Source: JANWKA01 sp035533815 | GTDB lineage: Bacteria; Bacteroidota; Bacteroidia; Chitinophagales; Chitinophagaceae | Direction of reading: 5' to 3' | Length of the DNA: 54,230 nt | Assembly (NCBI GenBank): GCA_035533815.1 | Contig: DATLTB010000094.1 | Location: 1 to 54,230 of the forward strand | Shown here: piece by piece, positions 42,349 to 52,305 of the stretch | Layout: each line of letters opens with the position of its first letter | How positions within the stretch are numbered: position 1 is the first letter of the stretch | The notes under the pieces: generated by a model | Seen by the model: the letters and a program-made list of their open reading frames with translations, nothing else | What the model was told of the DNA's origin: nothing | The model's database searches: none | Made by a program: the position numbers and the translations under genes

Positions 42349-43614
42349 CTGAAAAAATTCATCGGGATCCTCGGACCTGGTCTGACCACCGGCGCTGCGG
42401 ATGATGATCCATCCGGCATAGCCACTTATTCTCAGACCGGGGCACAGTTTGGTTACAGTCAGTTGTGGACCGCGCTGTACATGCTGCCCTTCATGATCGC
42501 AGTCCAGGAAGCATGCGCCAGGATCGGCCTGGTGACGGGGAAGGGCATTGCAGCCGTTGTCAAGCAGCATTACAGCCGGTTTGTCCTGTATAGTGTGGTG
42601 ATCCTTGTGCTATTGGCCAATACCATCAATATCGGTGCGGATATCGGGGCCATGGCTGCTTCGGCCAAACTATTGGTCAACCTTCCCTTTGCGGTGCTGA
42701 TCCTTTTTTTCGCTGCGGGTATCCTCATCCTGGAAATATTCACCAGTTACCGGATGTATGCCCGGATCCTCAAATGGCTGGCCCTGGTGCTCCTGGCATA
42801 CCCCATAACCGCCCTGATGGTGCATGAACCCTGGCTTGAAATCCTGAAGGCCACCCTGGTCCCCCACCTGGATTTTAATTTCGGGTTCCTGTTCATCATC
42901 ATCGGAGTTTTCGGGACAACGATATCCCCATATATGTTTTTCTGGCAGGCCTCTCAGGAGGTGGAAGAATCCAGGTTGAAAGGATACTTCCGGAAAAACC
43001 GGGTCAGGGTCAGCTCTACCGATATTAAAAGTTTGCGGATTGATAATGCCACCGGGATGATTTTGTCGGAGATCACTACCTGGAGCATTATCGTGGTGGG
43101 AGCCACCGTCCTGCATAGTCATGGTGTAACCGATATCAAATCCGCAGCAGGGGCCGCAAAGGCGCTTCAGCCCCTGGTCCACAGTTTTCCGCATGCAGGA
43201 TACCTGTCCAAGCTGATCTTTTCCCTGGGCATTATCGGGCTGGGACTGCTGGCCGTTCCGGTGCTGTCCAGCTCTGCAGCATATGCCATTTCAGAGTCCG
43301 TTGACTGGAAAGCAAGCCTTAACCTGAAACTGAACCAGGCGCATGGCTTTTATGGGGTGATCACCATTTCCACCTTGATTGGCCTGATGATCAATTTCAT
43401 TGGGATCAATCCGGTGAAAGCCCTGGTTTATTCCGCTGTGCTCAATGGGCTGGCAGCCGTTCCCCTGCTTTTCCTGATCGCTCATATCGGCGCCAATAAA
43501 AAGATCATGGGAGCCCGTAAAAGCAGCCTGCTTTCTTCCTTCCTGGTTTGGTCGACCTTCGCTTTCATGGGGATTGCTGCCATTGGCATGGTTTTACTGA
43601 TTAAAAAGTTTTAG
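42349..43614 (+). CDS. NRAMP-family-like divalent-metal transporter with no canonical start codon
   Basis: About 421 residues with roughly 11 membrane helices. The frame is open from 42274 but has no ATG, GTG or TTG before the TTG at 42463, which would remove TM1. The conserved N-terminus (KKFIGILGPGLTTGAADDDP) lies upstream of that TTG, so initiation is placed at CTG 42349; CTG 42283 is an alternative. TM1 reads DDDPSG where Mn/Fe NRAMPs have DPGN. The TM6 region reads TISPYMFFWQAS instead of the usual MPH-containing motif. Metal specificity is therefore likely different from classical NRAMP, and could be Mg or none. No regulator is adjacent. Confidence 0.8.
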   Translation: MKKFIGILGPGLTTGAADDDPSGIATYSQTGAQFGYSQLWTALYMLPFMIAVQEACARIGLVTGKGIAAVVKQHYSRFVLYSVVILVLLANTINIGADIGAMAASAKLLVNLPFAVLILFFAAGILILEIFTSYRMYARILKWLALVLLAYPITALMVHEPWLEILKATLVPHLDFNFGFLFIIIGVFGTTISPYMFFWQASQEVEESRLKGYFRKNRVRVSSTDIKSLRIDNATGMILSEITTWSIIVVGATVLHSHGVTDIKSAAGAAKALQPLVHSFPHAGYLSKLIFSLGIIGLGLLAVPVLSSSAAYAISESVDWKASLNLKLNQAHGFYGVITISTLIGLMINFIGINPVKALVYSAVLNGLAAVPLLFLIAHIGANKKIMGARKSSLLSSFLVWSTFAFMGIAAIGMVLLIKKF

Positions 43615-43731
43615 GGAGGGCCTCATTCCGCCTATTTACCTGATCGGTATTCCAGATACCTCCTTCATTATTGGCAGGGAATTTGAATTAATGCCTTCAA
43701 ACTGATTCCTTACCTGCTCAAACAACACTTT

Positions 43732-43917
43732 ATGGCAAAATATTCTGATAAATCCAGCGAAAAAGTGAAGGAGGCGATGCATGAAATGAATGAGGGGAAA
43801 CTGAAAAGCGGAACGAGTGGAAAAAAAGTCACCAGCCGCAAGCAGGCCATTGCCATCGGCTTGTCCGAGGCCCGGAAATCTGGGGTCAGGGTACCCCGAA
43901 AATTCTCTGCCCACTAA
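43732..43917 (+). CDS. Small basic DUF6496-like protein
   Basis: 61 residues, very lysine-rich: MAKYSDKSSEKVKEAMHEMN followed by a GKKVTSRKQAIAIGLSEARKSG core. This pattern is shared by a family of short proteins common in Bacteroidota and proteobacteria whose function is unknown; the basic composition suggests nucleic-acid binding. It lies 117 bp after the NRAMP-like gene and converges on the penicillin-binding protein gene. Confidence 0.82.
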   Translation: MAKYSDKSSEKVKEAMHEMNEGKLKSGTSGKKVTSRKQAIAIGLSEARKSGVRVPRKFSAH

Positions 43918-43948
43918 GCTGGGGGAAGGTTGCAAGTATTCCCAAGTA

Positions 43949-46306
43949 TTATTTTTTTCGGGTCCTGGGAGGCAGGTTATTCCCAGGCGGGGGAGGCATA
44001 ACGGCCTTGGGCTTGCGGCCGGGTCCCTGACCGCCGCCAGGAGTTTTGCCGGATCCCAGGTAATCACTGGCGCTTCCATTACCCAGATCCTGCGATTCCA
44101 TGCTGTCCAGGGAAACCGCACTGTCGGGCGGATTAAGGCTGTTCAGTATATCGGCCGGAATATCAAAGCTGGCCCCAGGGTCAATACCCAGGGTCTTATC
44201 CTGGTATACCTGTTGGAAGAATCTTCCCCAGATTGGGAGTCCTGTACTGGCGCCTTGTCCATAAGCCATGGAAGTGAAATGCAGGAAGTTATTATCGCAT
44301 CCCACCCAGGCCCCAGCAAGCAACTGGGGCGTAAAGCCAATGAACCAGCCATCGGTCTGCTCATTGGTCGTTCCCGTTTTACCGGCCATTTCACCATTCA
44401 GGTGATAGATGAACCTCAACCGGGCTCCTGTGCCGTGATTTACCACTCCTTCCATCATGCTGATCATGGTGTATGCCAGCCGTTCACTGATGATTTCTTT
44501 TTTCAATGGTGAAAAGGTTTGCAGGATATTGCCGTTGCGGTCCTCGATCTTGGTGAGGGCTAATGGCTCGGTGAGCAGTCCGTTATCCGGGAACATGGTG
44601 TAGGCCCGCAGCATCTGGTAAAGGGAGATTTCCGGAGTGCCCAGGGAAATGGAGGGGTAGGGAGGAATGTCACTGGTAATGCCCACGCGATGTACAAAAT
44701 CCACCAGGGTCCCCGGTCCGATCATTTTAATCAGGTAAGCGGCTACATTATTCAGGGACTGTGCCAGACCCTCAGCCAGGGTGACTGTACCGCCGCTGTC
44801 ACTGAGGATATCATTATGGGAATGCCAGTTATTAAAGGCCGGGAAGTATACGGGGTCATCCGGGACCAGGGTGGATGGAGAGAATCCATCCATGATCGCC
44901 CGGCAATAGAGCAGGGGCTTGATGGTAGAGCCCACCTGGCGGACCGTGTTATAGATATGATCGTTCTTGAAGTACCGGAAATCATCTCCTCCCACCCAGG
45001 CTTTCACCTCCCCGCTTTCCGGGTCCATGACCATGAATCCGGCCTGCAGCCTTTCCAGCATGTACCGGATCGAATCCATAGGTGTCATGAGGGTATCCAT
45101 AGTATTGCGCTGGGTGCCGCTGTACCTTCCCCAGGCAAATACTTTCATATGCAGTTTCCGGGTGGTGAAGAATGTCTGGATATCCGCATCGGAAATACCC
45201 GCATTCTTCATCGCCTTGTACCGGTCTGAATTTTTCATGGCCGCCAACAGGACATAATGATGTCCTTTCCAGCACCTGCCGCTTTTGATATAGGGCTCCG
45301 CAGAAAATATACGCTGCAGGTAGGCTAGCTGGGCTGCCACTCCTTTCTCCGCATCCAATTGCATGGCCGGGCTGATGGTGGTGAATATCTTTAATCCGTC
45401 CGTATACAGGTTATAGGGATCGCCATCTGGCTTTTTATGGGTACTGCACCATTTCTTAAGCATATCCCGCAGATATTCCCTGAAATAAGGAGCAATGCCG
45501 TTATCCTGATCCAGTTTGGCATACTGGAGTTCGATCGGACTGCTTTTCGCCAGGGAAGCCTGTCCGGGTGTCAGGTAGCCACCAGCCATCATCCGGTCAA
45601 TGACCGTATTGCGTCTTTCCAGGGAAGCCAGGGGATTGCGCCGGGGATTGTAGAGGGTATTGCCTTTCAGCATGCCGATCAGGGTTGCAGATTCCGGGAT
45701 GTCGAGCCGGTCCGGGCTTTTATTGAAAAAAGTCTTCGCGGCATTCTGGATCCCATACACATTATCACTGAAAGGGACGGTATTCAGGTAAAGGGCCAGG
45801 ATCTCATTTTTGGTGAAGTACCTTTCCAGCTTAACAGCCAGGATCCATTCCTTGAGCTTCTGTATGGACCTGATCAGGGGGTTTCTGGCCCTGTTTCCAT
45901 TAAACAGATTAAAGGCCAGTTGCTGGGTGATGGTGCTGGATCCCCTTTTTTTACCGATCAGCAGATACAGGGGTATGGCGATGGTCCCCTTGGGATCAAT
46001 GCCGGAGTGAGCATAGAATCTGGCGTCTTCCGTAGCGATAAGGGCATGGATCACATTGGGGGAAATATCATTGAATGCACAGGTGGTCCTGTCCTGCAGG
46101 TAATATTTCCCCATCAGGGTGCCATCGGCAGCATACACTTCAGAAGAAAGGGATGCACTGGGGTTCTGCAGATCATCGATGGAAGGCATGAATCCAAATA
46201 CCCCCAAGTTGATGAGCAGGACCAGCAGAAAAAAGGCCAGGATCCCTCCGAGGACCAGCCACCAGAGAATTTTTACCGATGTTTTTATGTGTTTCTTATC
46301 TTCCAT
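43949..46306 (-). CDS. Class A penicillin-binding protein (PBP1-type transglycosylase/transpeptidase)
   Basis: 785 residues: cytoplasmic tail, one membrane anchor (about 13-38), then a GT51 domain with catalytic Glu93 in ATEDARFYAHSG and the RGSSTITQQL block. The transpeptidase domain has SxxK at Ser460-Lys463 (RQVGSTIKPLL), SLN at 517-519 and KTGT at 643-646. It polymerises and cross-links peptidoglycan at the outer face of the inner membrane. The tail after about 735 is Gly/Pro-rich and basic (PGGGQGPGRKPKAVMPPPPG), as in many Bacteroidota PBP1 proteins. The -7 box TAGATTTG is at 46323-46330. Confidence 0.95.
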   Translation of the reverse strand: MEDKKHIKTSVKILWWLVLGGILAFFLLVLLINLGVFGFMPSIDDLQNPSASLSSEVYAADGTLMGKYYLQDRTTCAFNDISPNVIHALIATEDARFYAHSGIDPKGTIAIPLYLLIGKKRGSSTITQQLAFNLFNGNRARNPLIRSIQKLKEWILAVKLERYFTKNEILALYLNTVPFSDNVYGIQNAAKTFFNKSPDRLDIPESATLIGMLKGNTLYNPRRNPLASLERRNTVIDRMMAGGYLTPGQASLAKSSPIELQYAKLDQDNGIAPYFREYLRDMLKKWCSTHKKPDGDPYNLYTDGLKIFTTISPAMQLDAEKGVAAQLAYLQRIFSAEPYIKSGRCWKGHHYVLLAAMKNSDRYKAMKNAGISDADIQTFFTTRKLHMKVFAWGRYSGTQRNTMDTLMTPMDSIRYMLERLQAGFMVMDPESGEVKAWVGGDDFRYFKNDHIYNTVRQVGSTIKPLLYCRAIMDGFSPSTLVPDDPVYFPAFNNWHSHNDILSDSGGTVTLAEGLAQSLNNVAAYLIKMIGPGTLVDFVHRVGITSDIPPYPSISLGTPEISLYQMLRAYTMFPDNGLLTEPLALTKIEDRNGNILQTFSPLKKEIISERLAYTMISMMEGVVNHGTGARLRFIYHLNGEMAGKTGTTNEQTDGWFIGFTPQLLAGAWVGCDNNFLHFTSMAYGQGASTGLPIWGRFFQQVYQDKTLGIDPGASFDIPADILNSLNPPDSAVSLDSMESQDLGNGSASDYLGSGKTPGGGQGPGRKPKAVMPPPPGNNLPPRTRKK

Positions 46307-46322
46307 AGGTTCTGACAGGGGA

Positions 46323-46330
46323 CAAATCTA
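46323..46330 (-). promoter_or_regulatory. Predicted -7 box for the PBP gene
   Basis: TAGATTTG on the minus strand matches TAnnTTTG and ends 16 nt before the start codon. A T-rich run is found near the -33 position. Confidence 0.4.
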
Positions 46331-46373
46331 TCAAAGTACCCTCAGTTTAAAAAATCCCGGGGATCAATTATCC

Positions 46374-49300
46374 TCAGTGCAGGTAATGACGGTTAAAATA
46401 ATCCAGGTAACCGGTATAATCCTTGGTTTGATTAAGCAGGATGAAATTACTCCTGGAAATATAAAAGAACCGGTAAAAAGCCGGATTGACATCGGGGATG
46501 ATCAGCGGATGGGCATTGGTGCTGATTTCATTATAGTAACTCAGGGCCGCGGCCTGCGTACCGAACAGCCGGAAAATCAACATGACCTTATTTCGGGTTA
46601 GCACGAAGCTGCTGACTTCCACAGCCGTGGAGTCGCGTTTTATTCGGGCGCTGTTATACCTGGCGAACTGGGTCAGGCATTTGTCCAGCAGGGCACTGTT
46701 GATGAACTGAAAGTCCATGACGACAAAATAAGGCTCTTTCAGGCCGGGCTGGTAGGGCGCGCTCACCCGGGGGGCTGCTGAAGGAACCGGGGCCTGATTT
46801 TGGGGGTTTAACACCTGGCCTGAATCAGTATGGGTTCCTGCAACGGGAAGCGTTTTGGTCTCCGCCATGGCCAGGGAATCGGCTTTTTTATCCGCAGCCG
46901 CACTCAGCGATATGGGCGCGCCCGCGCTGGAAAGCGGCGAATGGCCTGGCAGCACCGCAGTGGCCGCCAAAGCGGGTTGCCTGCCCCCCAAAGCCTTGAC
47001 AACCGGGGAAGAAGCGGATATTTGGCCTTCGGATGAACCGGTTTTCTCAGCCTGTTCCAGGGAATCCCGGATCTTCCTGGCGGCACTGCCCAGTCGCAGG
47101 TTCCCCCCGGTAGTACTGACTCCGGTATAACCGGGGCTCCCCGGGGAAAGCCCAGTCGCCTGTTGACTGCCCTTCAGGGTGAGGGCGAGGGGTGCAGGAT
47201 GGAGCGGAATTGGGGCGGGGGGCTGGCTGGCTGAAGCCATGCCCCGGTTTTGTTGCGAAGTGTCCGGGGTGATCTGCAACTGGGTCAGATAATCGATGAT
47301 CTGCTGCTTATGTTCCAATGCCCCCAGGATGGCCACTGCCTGGTCATGGATAGCCCCTGCAGGATGCTGCCGGATCACCTCCCCGATAGCCGTTATTCCT
47401 TCCTGATCTCCAGATGTTTTGATGATGGCCATGGCGTGCAGCAGATCAATACGCCCGGGAAGGAAACTCCTTCCATATAACTTTCCAGCCTGCCTGCAAC
47501 GGGCAATCACCGTGGCATAATCCCCGCTGAGATAATCCAAATATGTGGAATCATAAAAGCGGGTCACCAGGGATTTCAGGATGTCCTGTTCCTGGGTGAC
47601 ATGACCATGCAGGATCAGGAGGGCATACTCACTGCCAGGGTACCTGGTCAGGATCAGGTGACGCATGGCAAGGGCTTGTCCAGCCTGGTTATCCTTGCCA
47701 TATAACAGGTACAGCATATAGGCGACCTGCTGCTGATCCGGATTGTCCGGGAAGCGGTGGCGGAGTTCTTCAAAATCCGCAATAGCTGCAGGTAAGTTAC
47801 TGAGCCCATCATAGAAAATGCTTCCCAGCTGGTCATAAGCTGCGATCAGGGAATCATTGGACTGGGTCATTTTTTCCGGGGTGGTTGGCAGACCCTGGAT
47901 CAGGGCAGCCATGCTGAGGGCATCCTGGCTTTTTTTCAGGGCAGCAGTTTCCAAATGCTCCAAACTATCGTTTGCCGTAGCCGTGGATCCGGAATTGAAG
48001 ATACCCTGGATAGCCGAAGACCTTCTCCAGTTATCCACCAGCGGGCGATTACCCCATTGCTGCTGGAATAAATTAAGTCCGCTGGCCAGGCTGGACTGAT
48101 TATAAAAATACCAGGCACTGGCTGCAACCTGCGGGGTCTGGGAGTTGGTCTGAGGATTTGCGAAAGGACTGGAGGAACCGCCATTAGGTTGTTCACCATG
48201 CAGCTTATGCCTGCGCAGTTCACGCTGTTTTTTTTTGAGGGTGGCCTGGCGTATGGCCAGCAGGTTCAGCAGGTAGGCGTTCCGGATGGAGTCAGGCATG
48301 TCCGCGATCCGTTGCAGGGAATCCTGGCGCCTGATGATATCCAGGCGCGGAATCACTTCCTTTAAGCCAGCCGTCCGAAGGGCCACCAGGGCGGAATCAG
48401 GGTAGGAAGGGGCCAGGTTCATCGTTTGGGATGTGCTGTCATAGTACAGACTGGCAGGCCGGAAAGCAGCCTGATTATAATACAACTGCGCCAGCAGGTC
48501 AAAAGCGCGGTTTGTCTGGGACATATCGCCTGAACTGAATTGCAGGCTGCTGTGCAGCCAGGCAATGGCTGAGGAATCATCCCCGGAACGCAGGGCCAGC
48601 CTGGCCAGAGAATAATAAATGATATCCCTGAAATTCCGGTATTTATTCCGGTGAGCCATATTGACCAGCGTTTTGGTATTCTGGGCCACTGAACCTTTAC
48701 CCGAACTGATGTTCACCCGGGCAATATTGAGGTGAGCATAAAAGTCCATCATAGGATCCCGGGTCAGGAGGATGGACTGGTGGTAATGGGAAAGGGCCCC
48801 TTGGACATCCTGGCCTGCCTGATCCAATTGGCCAATGATGAATTCCCAGCGGGATTTTTGTATGTGGTCCGAAGAGAGGTGTATGGCCAGTTCCAGGGGA
48901 GCAATTGCCTTATCATATTGCCTGTTGTGGAAAAAATAAAAGGCTTCCGTTTCAGCCAGCTGGCCTCGCAACCTCGCCGGGAATTCCGGATCGGATTTCA
49001 AGATATTAATCAGGGACAAAGCCTGATCTTCTTCCCCGGCACGGATCATGGTCCTGGCCCGCCACAGGAAGGCCGTGTTGCGGCTGGCATGATGCTTCAG
49101 GCGGTATAAGGTGGCCTGGGCATTTTCCTTGGTGGACACGGAAATCTGGGTTTTACTTTGATAACCTGCCGAACCGATCACCGGGGTATAGTCATTTTTA
49201 TTCTTTGGGGCATACCGGATATTGATGAACTGGAAGGCTTGGGCAGCATTCGGGTAGTTGCCTTCAAAATAATAGGCTTTACCAATCAGGAGGTATAGAT

Positions 49301-49745
49301 CGGGGATCCATTTGCCGCGCATATCGTGAATCTCCACCCCGATGGATGCCCTGTGGATCACGGAGTCGAGATCGGATTTGACCATCAGCATATTGTACAT
49401 CCGGTAAGGATACAATGGCAACAGGGTGCTGTAGTCTTCCAAATAAGCCCGCTGAACTTTTTCCAGGGCTTTCTGCAACTTGTTGCTGGCATTATAATAG
49501 TAATTATACCGGGTGACGAGGTTTTGAAAAAGCCGCCTGTTCCAGGACCATTTTTTCCTTTCCATCCCGACATTGGGCAATTCCATATTCCGGTAGATGG
49601 AATCTATCCTCAGCTGATTCAGCCGGGCTGAATCCTGTTGTGCCTGATGGCTCATCAGCAGGTTAGCCTGACCTTGGCAGTCCGGTCCCGTAATGATGCA
49701 TCCCAGGATGGCCATCGGAAGGATTAAACGAAGGAATGGGGCCAT
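46374..49745 (-). CDS. Large TPR lipoprotein, PorW/SprE-like (type IX secretion)
   Basis: 1,123 residues. The signal peptide has a lipobox-like ILGC (Cys16). Helical TPR repeats run through much of the first 850 residues (for example LLIGKAYYFEGNYPNAAQAFQF and QLAETEAFYFFHNRQYDKAI). A Pro/Ser/Gln/Ala-rich linker spans about 850-1000, and a C-terminal alpha/beta domain (PYFVVMDFQFINSALLDKCL, then AALSYYNEI) completes it. This arrangement, with the early NYYYNASNKLQKALEK block, matches the SprE/PorW lipoproteins of the Bacteroidota type IX secretion and gliding machinery. No other por/gld gene is in the window. A generic TPR protein is the alternative. Confidence 0.68.
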   Translation of the reverse strand: MAPFLRLILPMAILGCIITGPDCQGQANLLMSHQAQQDSARLNQLRIDSIYRNMELPNVGMERKKWSWNRRLFQNLVTRYNYYYNASNKLQKALEKVQRAYLEDYSTLLPLYPYRMYNMLMVKSDLDSVIHRASIGVEIHDMRGKWIPDLYLLIGKAYYFEGNYPNAAQAFQFINIRYAPKNKNDYTPVIGSAGYQSKTQISVSTKENAQATLYRLKHHASRNTAFLWRARTMIRAGEEDQALSLINILKSDPEFPARLRGQLAETEAFYFFHNRQYDKAIAPLELAIHLSSDHIQKSRWEFIIGQLDQAGQDVQGALSHYHQSILLTRDPMMDFYAHLNIARVNISSGKGSVAQNTKTLVNMAHRNKYRNFRDIIYYSLARLALRSGDDSSAIAWLHSSLQFSSGDMSQTNRAFDLLAQLYYNQAAFRPASLYYDSTSQTMNLAPSYPDSALVALRTAGLKEVIPRLDIIRRQDSLQRIADMPDSIRNAYLLNLLAIRQATLKKKQRELRRHKLHGEQPNGGSSSPFANPQTNSQTPQVAASAWYFYNQSSLASGLNLFQQQWGNRPLVDNWRRSSAIQGIFNSGSTATANDSLEHLETAALKKSQDALSMAALIQGLPTTPEKMTQSNDSLIAAYDQLGSIFYDGLSNLPAAIADFEELRHRFPDNPDQQQVAYMLYLLYGKDNQAGQALAMRHLILTRYPGSEYALLILHGHVTQEQDILKSLVTRFYDSTYLDYLSGDYATVIARCRQAGKLYGRSFLPGRIDLLHAMAIIKTSGDQEGITAIGEVIRQHPAGAIHDQAVAILGALEHKQQIIDYLTQLQITPDTSQQNRGMASASQPPAPIPLHPAPLALTLKGSQQATGLSPGSPGYTGVSTTGGNLRLGSAARKIRDSLEQAEKTGSSEGQISASSPVVKALGGRQPALAATAVLPGHSPLSSAGAPISLSAAADKKADSLAMAETKTLPVAGTHTDSGQVLNPQNQAPVPSAAPRVSAPYQPGLKEPYFVVMDFQFINSALLDKCLTQFARYNSARIKRDSTAVEVSSFVLTRNKVMLIFRLFGTQAAALSYYNEISTNAHPLIIPDVNPAFYRFFYISRSNFILLNQTKDYTGYLDYFNRHYLH

Positions 49746-49783
49746 GCAGCGCAGGATCTTGGTTTTGATTAACTCTGAAACCG

Positions 49784-49791
49784 CAAAAATA
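49784..49791 (-). promoter_or_regulatory. Predicted -7 box for the PorW/SprE-like gene
   Basis: TATTTTTG on the minus strand, 38 bp before the ATG at 49745; no clear -33 element. Confidence 0.45.
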
Positions 49792-49914
49792 TTTCAATAA
49801 AACCGATTTTAGTCCTTCAGGTCACCGGTCAGGGCTTCCAATTCCCGGCATAATGACAATTCTTCCTAATTTCGGCCATCACTTCAAAGATCCCAGGTTC
49901 CGGGGAAGACAAGC

Positions 49915-50994
49915 ATGAAAAAAATCGATTGGTACATATTACGGAAATTCCTGGGAACATTTTTTTACGCGATTCTCCTGTTCATCATCATCGCGGTGGT
50001 CATCGATATTGCAGAAAAACTGGGCGATTTCGTAAGCAACAACATCACCATTCACGAAATCATATTCGGCTATTATATTGCCTTTATCCCCTATATAGCC
50101 GCCATGCTTTTTCCCCTATTCACGTTCATTGCCGTGATTTATTTTACTTCAAAGATGGCGTACCGCTGTGAGATCATCGCAATTATCAACAGTGGTGCGA
50201 GCTTCAACCGTTTCCTTCGCCCATACTGGGTGGGAGGCATATTGCTGACTGCTTTGCTTGCAGTGGCCAACCAGTCCCTAATCCCCTGGGCCAACCATGT
50301 ACGCATCCATTTTGAAGATAAGTATATCAATAATAAAACGACACCGGGGCCGGTCAACAATATCCACCTTCGGATCGATCCGGTAACCTATGTCAGTATC
50401 ATCAGTTATGACCCGGCTTACCGGACGGGGTATGATTTTATGCTGGATAAGATTAAGGGACAAATCCTGTATTATGAACTGGAAGCAGAGAGCATCATCT
50501 GGGATAGTTCGAAGAAAGCTTGGATCACCCATCATGCCGTGGTGCATCAGATCAATGGGATGCAGGAAAGGGTCCGGGTAGTGGTGGATACCACCCTGCG
50601 GATACCCCTGGTACCGGCCGATCTGCTTCCCCAGCATAATGCCATGGAAGGCATGTCCACAGCTACACTGAATACCTATATCGCCAGGCAGCGGCTCCGG
50701 GGAGTCACGGGGATTAATTTCCTGTATGTGGAAAAATACAAACGCATCGGCGCTCCGGTGGCGGTGATCATCCTGACCATAATCGGCGCAGTGATCGCTT
50801 CGCGCAAAATACGGGGAGGCAGCGGGCTGCACCTGGCCCTGGGCATCCTGATCAGTTCAGCCTATATCATCTGTATGCAGTTTTCCTATACATTTTCTAC
50901 CAAGGGCAGCCTCAACCCCCTGCTGGCGGTCTGGCTTCCCAATATTATTTTCGCCTTCCTGGCTTACCTGTTTTACCGGCAGGCTCCCAAATAA
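49915..50994 (+). CDS. LptF/LptG family LPS export permease
   Basis: 359 residues. Three membrane helices at each end flank a periplasmic beta-jellyroll domain (about 125-245): N-terminal MKKIDWYILRKFLGTFFYAI, then AMLFPLFTFIAVIYFTSKM, and a C-terminal INFLYVEKYKRIGAPVAVI. LptF and LptG form the membrane part of the LptB2FG transporter that extracts LPS from the inner membrane. Bacteroidota genomes usually carry the pair at separate sites. Which of the two this is cannot be decided here. A strong terminator follows its stop. Confidence 0.92.
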   Translation: MKKIDWYILRKFLGTFFYAILLFIIIAVVIDIAEKLGDFVSNNITIHEIIFGYYIAFIPYIAAMLFPLFTFIAVIYFTSKMAYRCEIIAIINSGASFNRFLRPYWVGGILLTALLAVANQSLIPWANHVRIHFEDKYINNKTTPGPVNNIHLRIDPVTYVSIISYDPAYRTGYDFMLDKIKGQILYYELEAESIIWDSSKKAWITHHAVVHQINGMQERVRVVVDTTLRIPLVPADLLPQHNAMEGMSTATLNTYIARQRLRGVTGINFLYVEKYKRIGAPVAVIILTIIGAVIASRKIRGGSGLHLALGILISSAYIICMQFSYTFSTKGSLNPLLAVWLPNIIFAFLAYLFYRQAPK

Positions 50995-51002
50995 ACCCCA
51001 GG

Positions 51003-51030
51003 AAGCGGGCGGGACGGGTCCCGCTTTTTT
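51003..51030 (+). terminator. Rho-independent terminator after the LptF/LptG gene
   Basis: GC-rich hairpin (AAGCGGG at 51003-51009, CCCGCTT at 51020-51026; an inner GGGAC/GTCCC pairing is also possible) followed by a T run. Confidence 0.8.
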
Positions 51031-51054
51031 GTCAGGTCAATTTACTTTAGGAAA

Positions 51055-52232
51055 TTATATACATGTTGGGACAAGTATATTTTCCCGCTTCTTCGTCCGG
51101 CGTAACCGCCGCTGCTCCATGGGCACTTCGGATCTACCTGACCCTGTTTGTAATCCTATTCTCTTTATATTCCTTGCAGCATTGAAGTCCCGATCATGGA
51201 CAGTATAACATTGCGGACAGGTTCACTCCCTTACCGAAAGATCAAGTTCATCCAACCCATATCCGCAATCTGAATATGTCTTGGAACTGGGAGAAAATTG
51301 GTTTATCCGGATCAGGTTCTTCCCATACCAATCAGATTTGTATTCCAGTTGCCGGATAAATTCTCCCCATCCGGAATCAGATATGGAAAGAGACAGATGG
51401 TGGTTTTTAATCATGTTCTTGACTGCAAGATCCTCTACAACCAGGGCGGTAGTTTGGTTATCACATACCAATCGGGTAGAGCGCTGATGTAAAAAATCCT
51501 TCCGTTGGTTGGTTATCCTCCGTGTTGGACAGCGACCCGGAAATTGGCTTTCTTCCTTTTCCCGCTTCCTTTCCGGTGATGGGAAGCCCTGCGTTGTAAT
51601 ATCTTCAAACGATCTATTTTCTGTCTAAGGAATTTGGGAGAAGGAATTTTTATCCCATCGGAGGTAATCACAAAATCCTTTAGTCCCAGATCGATACCCA
51701 AGGTATTTCCTGCTTCCAATGGAGGTTTCACGGGAAGTTTTAGATCCTGATCTACCAAGATAGAGGCAAAGTATTTCCCGGTAGGGGTGATACTCACAGT
51801 AACCGTTTTTATCTTTCCTTCAAACTTCCGGGACAGGGTGATCTGAATATCCAAGATCTTTGGGATAGTGAGGGTAGAACTTTCCCAGTTGATCTCCCGT
51901 GTATTACAGGGAGACTGAAAAGACTGACGACCTCCCCGATTTTTATAGTTGGGAAATCCCCCCCTAAAGAAATGCTGATAGGCTTTATCCATATTCTATA
52001 TGGCAGCATTAAGCGATTGACTGTCCGGTTCTGCTAACCAGGGAAATACCTGTTTGGTTGCTGATACTTGTTTCATCAGATCATATGCAATTATGACCCG
52101 TTTCGTTTCCCATAGCCATCTCCGTAAATACAAGGAGGCATTATATACATATCGGACACACCCATAGGTCTTGTGGATAAGAATCTTCTGGTCTTTAGTT
52201 GGATAAATTCGATATTTGTATGCTTTAAGCAT
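51055..52232 (-). pseudogene. TnpB (IS200/IS605 OrfB) gene with three inactivating lesions
   Basis: Starts at ATG 52232 with the TnpB N-terminus MLKAYKYRIYPTKDQK. A TAG at 51996-51998 interrupts it after SLNAAI. The frame then continues (MDKAYQHFFRGGFPNYKNRG) through the first RuvC motif (LGIDLGLKDFVI) to a frameshift near 51513-51520. The shifted frame gives the second RuvC motif (ALVVEDLAVKNM), a degraded zinc ribbon (TYSDCGYGLDELDL, first Cys replaced by Tyr), a TGA at 51223-51225 where REW is expected, and the last motif HDRDFNAARNIKR. All three RuvC acidic residues survive but the gene is clearly dead. No TnpA gene or defined ends were found. Confidence 0.87.
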
Positions 52233-52280
52233 GGACAAAATTACTGGATTGGTCTCAATAAGAATATCGGTGACTTCCTT

Positions 52281-52288
52281 TATTTTTG
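52281..52288 (+). promoter_or_regulatory. Predicted -7 box for citrate synthase
   Basis: TATTTTTG ends 17 nt before the ATG at 52306. The TnpB remnant begins about 50 bp upstream on the other strand, so the original upstream promoter context may have been altered by that insertion. Confidence 0.45.
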
Positions 52289-52305
52289 GATGACAAAACT
52301 GGTCT

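Noticed and set aside
45437..46315. 292-codon open frame antisense to the penicillin-binding protein
   Set aside because: Opposite the conserved GT51 domain; no independent support.
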